From contig DATMYF010000022.1 of NCBI GenBank assembly GCA_035561075.1, positions 1 to 64,000 of the forward strand: 64,000 nucleotides of DNA. The letters run 5' to 3'. Below, in pieces: positions 49,757 to 58,426 of the stretch (within the stretch, counting starts at the first letter, position 1; every line of letters starts with the position of its first letter). The notes under the pieces are model-generated. The model was given only the letters and a program-made list of their open reading frames with translations. It was not told the origin of the DNA and did no database searches. A program made the position numbers and the translations under genes. Source of the stretch: JAMCRM01 sp035561075. GTDB taxonomy: Bacteria; Acidobacteriota; Terriglobia; Bryobacterales; Bryobacteraceae.

Positions 49757-52373
49757 GTTACGAAAGCACATCGACAGGGTATTTATGGGTGCCCTGCTGT
49801 TACTGCTTTGGCACACCGGGCCGCTCTCGGGCCAGCAGGGAAGCCCGCGCATCACGGCCGTGGTGAACGCAGCGACGAATGAGCCCGTCCCGGTATCGCC
49901 CGGAGCGGTCGTGGTGGTCTGGGGTACGGACCTGGGGCCCCTGGAACTCGCCAATATGAGCGTCACCAGCGAAGGGACTGTAGAGAACCTTCTGGCTGGT
50001 ACACGCATTCTCTTCGACGGGGTTGCCGCGCCCTTGATCTACTCCTCCGCCACCCAAGTCGCGGCGGTGGCGCCTTACTCCATCGCGACTGGCGGCCAGA
50101 CTACTGTGCAGGCGGAATATCAGGGGGTCCGCTCCGAACCTTACATTGCGACCACCGCCCCCGCTACTCCCGGAATCTTTTCATTGGACTCCTCCGGAAA
50201 GGGCCCTGGCGTCGCATGGGACGAGACCGGCCGGCTGAATTCACCGGACGCCCCGGCGCAGGCCGGAAGCATCCTCTCCTTCTACATGACGGGTTGCGGC
50301 ATCACTGACCCGGTGGGCACGGACGGAATGCTGACCGGTGATGTCCTCCCTGCCCTCACTCTGCCTGTGGCTGTAACCCTCGGGGGAGCGCCCGCGGAGG
50401 TCACTTATGCCGGTGCGGCGCCCAGCCTTGTGGCCGGGATTACCCAAATCAATGTGCGGGTGCCCGAGGACGCTGCTTCCGGCGATCACGCATTCCTGAA
50501 GGTTGCCGTCGACGGCGCCGAAAGCCAGGCCGGGCTCACGGTGTCGATCGCGGGCTCCTCGCTCGCGTTGCCGGACCCGCCCGCCGAAGTGCAAGCCGCC
50601 GCCGAGAGCCCCAGCACGGTGCGGGTCGCCTGGTCCGCGCCCGTGGACGGCTCGGTGCTGCGCACCCGCGTCGAACGCAGAGCGCGTTCATTGGATTCTT
50701 ATTCCGAGGTCGCGGTGGTGCCGAACTCAGATGCCATTTACGTGGACACCGCGGTCACCGCCGATAGCAAGTATGCGTACCGCGTCCGGTTCGAGACAGC
50801 CGCGGGATATTCCAGATACTCCATGGCGGCAGAAGCAGCGACGCCTCAGCCCCCAGTGCCGGCTCCGTCGAATTTGCGCGCCGTGGCCACCTCTTTCTCG
50901 CAGGTAAACCTGCAGTGGACCAACAACGTCGCGGCTGCCAGCATCCGCATCGAGCGTAAAGCCGGAAACGGGCCGTTCCTGCAGATCGCCGCTCCGGCGG
51001 GTTCAGCCACCTCGCATCAGGACCGCAGCGTCTCACCCGGGACGCGCTATTCCTACCGCGTGCGCGCGGAGGCAGCGAACGGCCTGTCGGCCTATTCCGC
51101 CGAAGCCTACACCGACACCCCGCCGTTTACCGCCACGGCCGGGCCTCCGCGCATCCTGGCGGCCGACACCCGCCGGTTTGAGTGGAATAACAGGCTCTGG
51201 TATCCCGCGGGTTACTACCCTTCCGTTGGCGCACTTACCAGCGACCAAACCGACTATGTCACGTTCTACAAGACCCTCATCGACAAGCTGTCCGGGAATA
51301 ATATCAATCTTATGCGGACGGTATTCACCATGGGGCAGCCCTTTGGCGACTCCATGACGGTTTACCAGCGCACAGGCCCGGGCCTGGCAAACGACGGCCG
51401 GCCTAAGTTCGACCTGACCAGGTTCAATCAGGCCTATTTCGATTACTGGCGCAACGTGGTGGCTTACGCGCTGACCAAGGGCGTCGTCGTGCAACTCTCG
51501 ATTATGGACCTTTGGCACAACAAGGATATGGTGGTGGTCGATGAAGGACCGCTCAAGGCCTGGGGCATGCGCTACGACTTCTATTACGGCGACAACAATA
51601 TCAACGGCGTTTCCACCAGGAACCACACCGAGTGGATGAGCGACACCCACCCCGTGTTCGCGTACCAACAGGCGCTTATCCGCAAGCTGGTGGACACCTT
51701 GGGCGACATGCCGAACATCATCTGGGAGATTGGCAATGAAACCGGCCGCACCGACTGGGAGGTCCGGATGGCGAACATCCTTACGGATTATGAGCGCAGC
51801 CGCGGGCTCCTCAGCCACCTGGTGATGCCCCGCGACCTGCCCGGCCACCAGTACGTGCCCGGTCAGTGCAAGGTCGATCCCACGGACGTGTTCACCGGGT
51901 TAACCGAAGCGTTCGGGCGCGGTCTGCCCCTCATCACGGATAACGATTGCATCGATGCCGGGAAGGCCGACCAGAGGCGTCGCAGAGCCTGGGCCGCCCT
52001 CACCGCGGGCGCCCATATCAGCCTGTTCCATTTCGAGATTACCGCCCCCGCGGTCCTGGCCTCCCAGGACACCGATGACGGAATGCGTTATGTAGGTTAC
52101 TTGCGGAAGTTTCTTACGGATCTGGATGTGAACCTTATGGGGATGAGCCCGGCGGGGCGACTGGTGAGCAACGGTTGGGCCTACGCGCGGCCCGGGCAGG
52201 AGTACATCGTATACCTTGGATCGGGCGGGACTACCACTGTTTCCGGACTACCTGCCCGCTACACCGCGAGCTGGTTCAATCCCCGGGACGGCAGCGTTTT
52301 TCCGGCTGCGGCCGGACCCGCTTTCGCGGCGCCCGACGGGAACGACTGGGTACTCCACATCCGGCAACAATAA
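49749..52373 (+). CDS. Secreted multidomain glycosidase-like protein: Solibacter-type domain, two FN3, TIM-barrel glycosidase
   Basis: 874 residues from ATG at 49749 (GGAGGGAG upstream). Signal peptide 1-29. Residues about 30-268 are a well-preserved TIGR03437-type domain (VSPGAVVVVWGTDLGP, GVAAPLIYSSATQVAAVAPY, GSILSFYMTGCG). Two fibronectin type III domains follow (about 274-362 and 370-460), then a (beta/alpha)8 glycosidase-like barrel (about 466-795). Its WEIGNE at 659-664 fits the Asn-Glu acid/base of clan GH-A. The C-terminal 70 residues are a collagen-binding-like beta domain (YIVYLGSGGTTTVSGLPARYTASWFNPRDG). It probably cleaves or binds the polysaccharide outside the cell. Substrate unknown. 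Confidence 0.88.
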   Translation: MAKLRKHIDRVFMGALLLLLWHTGPLSGQQGSPRITAVVNAATNEPVPVSPGAVVVVWGTDLGPLELANMSVTSEGTVENLLAGTRILFDGVAAPLIYSSATQVAAVAPYSIATGGQTTVQAEYQGVRSEPYIATTAPATPGIFSLDSSGKGPGVAWDETGRLNSPDAPAQAGSILSFYMTGCGITDPVGTDGMLTGDVLPALTLPVAVTLGGAPAEVTYAGAAPSLVAGITQINVRVPEDAASGDHAFLKVAVDGAESQAGLTVSIAGSSLALPDPPAEVQAAAESPSTVRVAWSAPVDGSVLRTRVERRARSLDSYSEVAVVPNSDAIYVDTAVTADSKYAYRVRFETAAGYSRYSMAAEAATPQPPVPAPSNLRAVATSFSQVNLQWTNNVAAASIRIERKAGNGPFLQIAAPAGSATSHQDRSVSPGTRYSYRVRAEAANGLSAYSAEAYTDTPPFTATAGPPRILAADTRRFEWNNRLWYPAGYYPSVGALTSDQTDYVTFYKTLIDKLSGNNINLMRTVFTMGQPFGDSMTVYQRTGPGLANDGRPKFDLTRFNQAYFDYWRNVVAYALTKGVVVQLSIMDLWHNKDMVVVDEGPLKAWGMRYDFYYGDNNINGVSTRNHTEWMSDTHPVFAYQQALIRKLVDTLGDMPNIIWEIGNETGRTDWEVRMANILTDYERSRGLLSHLVMPRDLPGHQYVPGQCKVDPTDVFTGLTEAFGRGLPLITDNDCIDAGKADQRRRRAWAALTAGAHISLFHFEITAPAVLASQDTDDGMRYVGYLRKFLTDLDVNLMGMSPAGRLVSNGWAYARPGQEYIVYLGSGGTTTVSGLPARYTASWFNPRDGSVFPAAAGPAFAAPDGNDWVLHIRQQ

Positions 52374-52379
52374 AAACGC

Positions 52380-52410
52380 GCTCCCGCCCCGTGGCGCTTG
52401 GGGCGGGAGC
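52380..52410 (-). terminator. Intrinsic terminator of the beta-helix/malectin gene
   Basis: GCTCCCGCCCC (52380-52390) and GGGGCGGGAGC (52400-52410) form a perfect 11-bp GC-rich stem with a 9-nt loop in the 45-nt convergent gap. Read on the minus strand the hairpin is followed by GCGTTTTTA, a proper U-tract. On the plus strand no U-run follows, so it mainly serves the minus-strand gene. Confidence 0.85.
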
Positions 52411-52418
52411 ACACCGCT

Positions 52419-55400
52419 TCAGTCGGTGATCTCGATGGCGTTCACTTGAGGAGCGTCCACCGTAGCCACCATGCGGATGAAGATTTCGCCGTTGGTTACC
52501 GGCACCGAGAACGAGCGATCAGCGGCCCGGTTGGGACCTCCAGCGGCAGCCACGATGTCGAAGTTCGAAAGCACCTGTTGACCGTTAATCGTAGTGTCGA
52601 AAACCCGCTGGTTGGTACCGCCGTGGTAGATCTCGGCGAATTTCAGCGTCACCGTGTAGGTCCCGTCGGCAACCGCGAACCGGTATTCCAGCGGGCTCGG
52701 ATCCCAGCGCAGCGTGCGGTAAATCTCAGGCGTATCGGTACCCGCGACTACAACTTCAGGGGCGTACGTCTGGCCGTTCACGAAGCTGTTGTCGGACTCC
52801 CATGTGGTCCCGTTCGCGTCCACGTGCACCGAACCTCCGGAATTGACCCGGATGACCTTCTTGGACACTGCGGCCGCACGGATTTCGATGCCGTTGACCT
52901 GCGGAGCGTCTACACTGGCTACCATCGAAATAGTGATCAGGCCGTTGATAACCGTCACCGGGAACGTCTTATCGATTGCACGGCGCGGGCCTCCCGCAGC
53001 CGCCACGATGTCGAAGTTTGTGAGTACATCGGAGCCGTTGATAGTGGCGTTGAATACGCGTTGGTTCGGTTCGCCAAAGTAGATCTCGGCGAACTTCAAT
53101 GTGACATTGTAGCTGCCGTTCGGCACGGTGAACTGGTACGCGAGGGTGCCGTCCAACCACCGAAGGGACTGGTACAGCGCGGGATTCGTCGTGTTTTCAA
53201 TGCCGACAGCGTTCGCGTACGTCATGCCGTTTTGGCTGCCGAAGTCCGCCGACCAGACGGCACCGGACGGGTCTGTGTAAGCCGGGCCCCCGGCGTTAAC
53301 GAGAATCGGCTTGAACGCGGCCGACTGGCTGGAATTCGAAACAGTCACCTCAACCGCGGCCGACGTGGTGCGGTTACCGGCGGCATCACGCGCCACCGCG
53401 GAGATCTGGTGAGCCCCATTTGCTACCGTACGGGAGTCCCAGGAAATCGCGAATGGGGCCGTAGTGTCCTCGGCGCCGGCTGCTGCGCCATCCACCAGGA
53501 ACTGAACGGCGGCCACACCCGCGTTGTCCGACGCGTTGGCGGACAGTGTGACGTCGCCGCTGACCTTATGGCCCGCGCGGGGGGCCGTCATCGAAACGGA
53601 CGGAGCCGCAGTGTCGCCTGCGACAACGCTGTTCGATACCTTCACAGTGATTCCGGCCGACGTGGTGCGGTTGCCGGCGGTATCGGTGGCGATGGCGGAC
53701 AGTGTGTAATCCCCATCAGCGAGCGTCCGGGTGTCCAGAACTGCGGCATACGGCGCGGAGGCCTTCGCAGTTCCCAGGGCGGAGCCGTTCAGCAGCAGTT
53801 GCACTCCCGCGATGCCGATGTTATCGGAGGCGCTGGCGGTGACGGTGATCTGGCCGGAAACGGTTTGGCCCGAAGCCGGCGAGGTGATGGCCACCGCGGG
53901 CCCGGTCGTATCGGCAACCGTATTCGCAACGTTCACTGTAATCGTGCCGGAGGTGGTGCGGTTACCCGCCGCGTCACGCGCTTCGGCCGTGATCTGGTAC
54001 GAGCCGTTGGCAATCTGGGTGGTATCCCAAGTCGCCCCGTAGGGGGCGCTGGTGTCGTCGGCGCCGAGCGGCGCGCCGTTTACCCGGAACTGCACAGCCG
54101 CCACCCCGGTATTGTCCGAGGCGTTGGCCGAGACCGAGACGATACCGGACACGGTCTGCCCGTTGGCCGGGGAAGTCACCGATACTGCCGGTGGCGTCGA
54201 ATCCGAGACTCCTGGAGTGGAGCAGGCACTCGAGGATGCCGGCGCTGCCAGGGCGCGACCCGAACGGGCATCATAAAGCGTGCCGCTCCCGTTATTTGCG
54301 AAGCAGTTGCCGCTCATCGTCACATTGTTGAGAGCGCCGCTCGAGGCGCGCTCTTCGATATACACGCCATACATGCCGTTATCGCTCAAACTGTTGCCGG
54401 TGATGCTGATTCCGTCGATGCTGCCGCCATTGGTCACCAGCAGCATGCCGTTTTCGGCCTCGCCCTTGATGCTGTTGTTCGCAAACTGGATGTTTCGGAT
54501 GGAAGTACCGGGGTCGGCCAGCAGGCGGATTCCCTGCCAGAACTTTCCGGAGCGCGTGTTGAATATCTGATTATCCTTAATCAACACTCCATTCGCGGGG
54601 CCTGTAATCGTGATACCGGCCTCCACGTTGTTGCGCATGATGTTGTTGATAATCTGGCCCTTGAGGTCGCCGCGGGCCACGTAGATTCCGGATTCGACTT
54701 CGCCGTCCAGGACGTTGTTCTGGATGATCACGGTTTCCTGGTTTCCGGCTTCGGAGCCGATCTGTATGCCGCCGCCGCTATTCCGGGCGTTGTAGGTGCC
54801 GGTGAAGTTGTTGTTCTCGATGCGCGTGGTGCCGTTGGCATCGCGAGGCGAAACCAGCTTGGCGCCGGACCATGTCAGCCCCGTGCCCACGTTACCCGTG
54901 ATCACGGCCGAATAGGCGTGCACCACGATTGCCGTGCCGCCGATGTTGCTCAGCCGATTGTTCGCGACGTAGGGACTGTGCTCGTAATAGGCCGCGGATT
55001 CGTTGCCCAGCCAGATACCGCGCGTGGCATCGGCGATCCCGCCGCTCGAGTCGTACTGGATACCCGTGTTGCTGACGGTGTTCCCAACATACCGGTTATC
55101 GCGATTCGCCCACGACACGATGGCCGCCTGCGCGGGATAAGGAAGGTTGGTGAAAGTGTTGTTCTGAATCGCCGAGCCGCTGCTGGCCGTGATGGACAGG
55201 GGAGCTACCCCGACGTTATTGCCGTCAAATACCAGGCCTTCAATGGTGCAGGAGGTGCACGAGAGAATGCGGAACATCTGGCCGGACTCGGGCCGCGCAA
55301 GCGGCAGAAAACCGCCGCCATTTACGCCCCTTACGGTCACGTTGCTCTTACCTTCAAGCTTGATTCCTGAGCCGCCGATGCTCGCCTTGCACGGTACTAG

Positions 55401-55601
55401 AAGCACGCCGCCGTTCGGCAGAGCGTTGAGTGCGGCTTGAACCGCGCCAGCGTCATCTCCGCCGTTGCAGCTGGCGCCATAGGAGCGAATGTCTAATTCA
55501 ATAATGGAATTCTGAGCATAAACCGTATGCTGTCCTGCATACGACGACAAGAGCAGGGCCGACGCCCAACCGAGGTGTTTGAACCGTTTGAGTGCTGACA
55601 A
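52419..55601 (-). CDS. Large secreted beta-helix protein with three Ig-like and two malectin-like domains
   Basis: 1060 residues from TTG at 55601, chosen because AAAGGAAG lies about 9 nt upstream and a signal peptide follows (LKRFKHLGWASALLLSSYAG). An in-frame GTG at 55760 would add 53 residues with a separate hydrophobic stretch. Domains: parallel beta-helix (about 30-460), closely similar to the protein at 47061-48446; three tandem Ig-like repeats (about 467-755; each with TSPANGQTVSG-like and DAAGNRTTS motifs); two malectin-like domains (about 757-913 and 914-1060; each with YxVTLKFAEIY and FDIVAAAGGP). Malectin folds bind carbohydrate. Likely surface-bound or secreted polysaccharide-active protein; catalysis unproven. 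Confidence 0.9.
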   Translation of the reverse strand: MSALKRFKHLGWASALLLSSYAGQHTVYAQNSIIELDIRSYGASCNGGDDAGAVQAALNALPNGGVLLVPCKASIGGSGIKLEGKSNVTVRGVNGGGFLPLARPESGQMFRILSCTSCTIEGLVFDGNNVGVAPLSITASSGSAIQNNTFTNLPYPAQAAIVSWANRDNRYVGNTVSNTGIQYDSSGGIADATRGIWLGNESAAYYEHSPYVANNRLSNIGGTAIVVHAYSAVITGNVGTGLTWSGAKLVSPRDANGTTRIENNNFTGTYNARNSGGGIQIGSEAGNQETVIIQNNVLDGEVESGIYVARGDLKGQIINNIMRNNVEAGITITGPANGVLIKDNQIFNTRSGKFWQGIRLLADPGTSIRNIQFANNSIKGEAENGMLLVTNGGSIDGISITGNSLSDNGMYGVYIEERASSGALNNVTMSGNCFANNGSGTLYDARSGRALAAPASSSACSTPGVSDSTPPAVSVTSPANGQTVSGIVSVSANASDNTGVAAVQFRVNGAPLGADDTSAPYGATWDTTQIANGSYQITAEARDAAGNRTTSGTITVNVANTVADTTGPAVAITSPASGQTVSGQITVTASASDNIGIAGVQLLLNGSALGTAKASAPYAAVLDTRTLADGDYTLSAIATDTAGNRTTSAGITVKVSNSVVAGDTAAPSVSMTAPRAGHKVSGDVTLSANASDNAGVAAVQFLVDGAAAGAEDTTAPFAISWDSRTVANGAHQISAVARDAAGNRTTSAAVEVTVSNSSQSAAFKPILVNAGGPAYTDPSGAVWSADFGSQNGMTYANAVGIENTTNPALYQSLRWLDGTLAYQFTVPNGSYNVTLKFAEIYFGEPNQRVFNATINGSDVLTNFDIVAAAGGPRRAIDKTFPVTVINGLITISMVASVDAPQVNGIEIRAAAVSKKVIRVNSGGSVHVDANGTTWESDNSFVNGQTYAPEVVVAGTDTPEIYRTLRWDPSPLEYRFAVADGTYTVTLKFAEIYHGGTNQRVFDTTINGQQVLSNFDIVAAAGGPNRAADRSFSVPVTNGEIFIRMVATVDAPQVNAIEITD
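53335..54203 (-). repeat. Three tandem Ig-like repeats (coding)
   Basis: Three copies of about 95-97 codons each in the large beta-helix gene, encoding domains that start with P-x-V-x-x-x-x-P and end T-V-x-V-S/A-N. They differ at many positions, so they are an old duplication rather than a recent one. They probably act as spacers between the helix and the malectin domains. Confidence 0.8.
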
Positions 55602-55837
55602 AGGCTTCTTCTTCCTTTCGAGGCTTGGTTTTTGGGACCGGGGGCGTACCTGGAAGAGGAGCCATGAGAGCAGGAACAGAGCTGCGCCCGGAAAAACTAC
55701 GCTAAGGGGGCTTCGGAAAATATGCGAGTCGCGAATACGTCCGCGAACAGGCCGTTTCACCCCCGTATAGGCCTATCGAACAATTGGGAAAAGAGCGGGA
55801 ACTGCACATTCACCCACCCCGCTGCAATCCCTCGGAT

Positions 55838-55858
55838 GGTACTGTACGTTCTAGTACC
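55838..55858. promoter_or_regulatory. Palindrome GGTACT-N9-AGTACC, operator candidate
   Basis: GGTACT at 55838-55843 and AGTACC at 55853-55858 form a 21-bp inverted repeat. It lies about 7-27 bases downstream of the start predicted from the minus-strand promoter at 55872-55900, where a repressor would block transcription of the large beta-helix gene. The binding protein is unknown. Confidence 0.4.
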
Positions 55859-55871
55859 GGAACTCCAGAAA

Positions 55872-55900
55872 ACTATAGCATCTACCCCTATCGAGAGCAA
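55872..55900 (-). promoter_or_regulatory. Candidate sigma-70-like promoter of the large beta-helix gene
   Basis: On the minus strand TTGCTC (55900-55895) is followed by 17 nt and TATAGT (55877-55872). The -10 box is good (5 of 6), the -35 box weak (TTG only). It would start a transcript near 55865 with a leader of about 265 nt. Confidence 0.4.
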
Positions 55901-56011
55901 TGAAAAAGTGAAAAAAGAGACAAACCGCTCCTGGGGACTAGGCGATTGTTGTCCCATTCAACGTTAGGCGGTATCCGATAAGTTTATGAAAATACAGGGA
56001 GAGATAACCGA

Positions 56012-57061
56012 ATGAAAGCTATTGTTACAGGTTCAGGTGGCTTGATCGGCTCGGAGTGCGTGCACACGCTTTGCGCCGAAGGTTGGGAGGTGATCGGCGT
56101 CGACAACGATATGAGGCAGCGGTTTTTTGGCAGCCAGGGAACCACGGCTCCGGTGGTTCAGCAACTCACGGAAGCCTACGGAAGCTATCAGCACTGCAAT
56201 CTGGACATTCGGAATCGTCAGGAAATCCGCGATCTGTTCGCTGCAGAGCGCCCCGCGTTCGTGATCCATACGGCAGCACAGCCGTCGCACGACAAGGCAG
56301 CCTCTATCCCCTACGATGATTTCGATGTGAATGCCGTTGGCACTTTGAACCTGCTCGTGGCGGCGCGCGATTTCTGCCCTGAATCGCCGTTCTGCTTCAC
56401 TAGCACGAATAAAGTGTACGGTGACCGGCCTAATGAGCTGCCGATGGTTGAAAAGGAGACCCGGTGGGATTATGCGAACGGCCTCGACGGTGTCGACGAG
56501 AGCATGTCGATTGACGCCTGCCTGCACTCGCTCTTCGGCGCGTCGAAGGTAGCTGCGGACGTGTTATGCCAGGAGTTCGGGCGCTACTTTGGGATGCCCG
56601 TGGGGGTCTTCCGCGGCGGCTGCCTCACGGGCCCCCAGCATGCCGCCGTGGAGTTGCACGGGTACCTTGGCTACATCGCCTGGTGTGCGGTAACCGGCCG
56701 CCCATACACCATCTACGGCTACAAAGGGAAGCAGGTGCGCGACCAGATCCACAGCAAGGACGTGGCGCGGCTCTTCCTGACCTTCTGTGAGCACCCGCGC
56801 TGCGGCGAGGTCTACAATATGGGCGGCGGGCGCGCAAACAGCATTTCCATTCTGGAGACCATCACGACCCTGGCGGACATGGGCCACAAACTGGAATACC
56901 GTTACGAGGACACCAACCGTAAAGGCGACCACATCTGCTACATTTCCGACCTTACCAAGCTGAAGGCGCACTACCCGGACTGGCGCCTCGAGCACAACCT
57001 TCCCTCGATTCTCGAAGAGATGGTCCGGCAGCACGTGTCGGCGGCGCGGGCCCGAGCGTAG
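56012..57061 (+). CDS. NAD-dependent nucleotide-sugar epimerase, CDP-paratose 2-epimerase (RfbE)-like
   Basis: 349 residues. GSGGLIGS cofactor motif, NLDIRN, HTAAQPSHD, STNKVYGDRPNELP, VDESMSID, FGASKVAAD and GKQVRDQIHSKDV follow the order seen in RfbE. It differs at the catalytic Tyr: YGCSK of RfbE-like enzymes reads FGASK here, so the usual YxxxK Tyr is Phe. That could mean altered chemistry or a shifted base. It stands alone, 3' of a 410-nt intergenic region and before a ROK gene. A substrate from the nucleotidyltransferase at 44680 is possible. Confidence 0.85.
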   Translation: MKAIVTGSGGLIGSECVHTLCAEGWEVIGVDNDMRQRFFGSQGTTAPVVQQLTEAYGSYQHCNLDIRNRQEIRDLFAAERPAFVIHTAAQPSHDKAASIPYDDFDVNAVGTLNLLVAARDFCPESPFCFTSTNKVYGDRPNELPMVEKETRWDYANGLDGVDESMSIDACLHSLFGASKVAADVLCQEFGRYFGMPVGVFRGGCLTGPQHAAVELHGYLGYIAWCAVTGRPYTIYGYKGKQVRDQIHSKDVARLFLTFCEHPRCGEVYNMGGGRANSISILETITTLADMGHKLEYRYEDTNRKGDHICYISDLTKLKAHYPDWRLEHNLPSILEEMVRQHVSAARARA

Positions 57062-57078
57062 CAAGCCTCCACAATGGC

Positions 57079-57100
57079 GGGCGGCCGGCAACGGTCGCCC
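57079..57100 (+). terminator. Hairpin with GCAA tetraloop after the epimerase gene
   Basis: GGGCGGCCG (57079-57087), GCAA loop, CGGTCGCCC (57092-57100): nine pairs including one G-U, closed by a GNRA tetraloop, 18 nt past the epimerase stop. No U-tract follows (CCACCACCC), so it may protect the 3' end or give factor-dependent termination. Confidence 0.4.
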
Positions 57101-57199
57101 CACCACCCGCACAGTCCCACAAGTATGAATCAGCACCAGAAAGAGGTACCCTGTGATTAAGGGCAGGAGCGCGCCTAAGCCGATCCGCCCGCAGCACTT

Positions 57200-58426
57200 A
57201 TGCGTAAGAGCCGCACATTCAGCGAACTCGTTTTCTGGCGCGTTTTCGATCATCCCTATTGCCAAAGAGGCGAGATCGGCGACCACTTCGGGGTCAGTGC
57301 GGCCACAGTTTCCAGAACCCTCCAGACCCTGCTCGAGAGACAGCTCGTAGTGGAAAGCATCGGCCGGCAGGCCGCACCCGGCCGACAGCCGCGGCTCCTG
57401 ACCGTCAACCCAGCCCTGGCCGTCCTCCTGGGTATCGAAATCGATCTGGACCGCGTGACCGCGGTGGCTACCGATATGGGCGGCACGCTGCTGGGGCGCG
57501 GTTCGATGCGTTACGACGCGGCGGATGGCTTGAAGCCGATGCTCGAAGCCGCCAAGAGGGCCGCCGGCGTAGCGTTGAACGATGCCGGGGTGCCCGCCAC
57601 GCAGGTCCGCCATCTCGGCGTAGGGCACCCGGCCATCCTCGATAGCGAGGGTGTGTGTATCTACTGGGCAAACGCGCCGGCGTGGCGACACGTCCCGGTA
57701 CGGAAGGGCCTGGAAGAGACCTTCGGGATGGCCGTAGCGCTTGATGACCGCTCGCGAGCCCATGCCCTGGGTGAGCGGCACACCTCGCCGGAGGACGCCC
57801 GGCACCCCAATTCCATCTATATTCTGGCGGGTACCGGGATCGGGATGGCTATTTTCCTCGACGGCCGCCTTTACCGCGGCGTCGCGCATGCCAGTGGCGA
57901 GTTGGGCCACACTGTGATCGACCCCTCCGGCCCGATTTGCGGCTGCGGCAACCGCGGCTGCGTGGAATCTTTCGCCAGCATAAGGTCCATCATCGCGTTC
58001 GTCGCCGAGGGGCGCGCCAGGACCCAGTCGGTATTCTCAGCCGTCGCGGATCCCGCCACGATCACGATCGACGCCATCAGCGACGCCGCGGGCCAAGGCG
58101 ACGCGCTGGCCGGCAGCGCAATCCAACGTGCAGGCAATGCGCTCGGTGTGGGGATCGCGAACGTAGTGCAGGTGCTCAATCCCTCGCTGGTCGTGCTTTC
58201 CGGGCGCCTGGTGCGGGTAACCGGGACGAACCTGCTAAATGCCGTGCAACAGGCGGTGCAGAAGAACTGCTCTGAGCTGATCTCCCGCAGTGTGGATGTC
58301 CGGATCGCCAAACCAAAGAAGGACATCTGTGCCGTGGGGTGCGCCCTGCTGGCGGCGGAAGCCGCGGCTGTGGAAGTGCTCCGCGATCGCCTGGTCGATC
58401 AGTCCGACGAAGCGATGCTCAGCTAA
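57200..58426 (+). CDS. ROK-family transcriptional regulator
   Basis: 408 residues. Residues 1-70 form a winged helix-turn-helix (RGEIGDHFGVSAATVSRTLQTLLERQLVVE). The ROK domain follows with the zinc motif CGCGNRGCVES and the glycine-rich loop ILAGTGIGMAIFLDG. The kinase site, NDAN in sugar kinases, is DDRSRA, so phosphotransfer is unlikely and a sugar-responsive repressor like NagC or XylR is the better call. Candidate targets are the palindromes near 55838 and 60667. An upstream promoter was not evident in the 138-nt gap. Confidence 0.9.
   Translation: MRKSRTFSELVFWRVFDHPYCQRGEIGDHFGVSAATVSRTLQTLLERQLVVESIGRQAAPGRQPRLLTVNPALAVLLGIEIDLDRVTAVATDMGGTLLGRGSMRYDAADGLKPMLEAAKRAAGVALNDAGVPATQVRHLGVGHPAILDSEGVCIYWANAPAWRHVPVRKGLEETFGMAVALDDRSRAHALGERHTSPEDARHPNSIYILAGTGIGMAIFLDGRLYRGVAHASGELGHTVIDPSGPICGCGNRGCVESFASIRSIIAFVAEGRARTQSVFSAVADPATITIDAISDAAGQGDALAGSAIQRAGNALGVGIANVVQVLNPSLVVLSGRLVRVTGTNLLNAVQQAVQKNCSELISRSVDVRIAKPKKDICAVGCALLAAEAAAVEVLRDRLVDQSDEAMLS

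Larger units (their letters stand above)
55602..56011. other. 410-nt divergent intergenic region
   Basis: It separates the large beta-helix gene (minus) from the epimerase gene (plus). No gene was recognised. It contains a minus-strand promoter candidate (55872-55900), a palindrome (55838-55858), and a clear drop in GC between 55860 and 56000. For the plus strand, GGGAGAG eight nt before the ATG at 56012 is a good ribosome binding site, but no strong promoter could be picked. Confidence 0.7.

Noticed and set aside
52398..55370. A 990-codon open frame on the plus strand, opposite the large beta-helix gene
   Set aside because: It is rich in Arg, His, Gly and Val with no recognisable domain and runs fully antisense to a clear multidomain gene; high-GC codon bias keeps the opposite frame open.
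55602..55760. Hydrophobic segment FPGAALFLLSWLLFQVRP followed by basic residues, resembling a PEP-CTERM tail
   Set aside because: It lies upstream of and in frame with the large beta-helix gene, not at a C-terminus, and lacks a preceding PEP motif; most likely untranslated leader.
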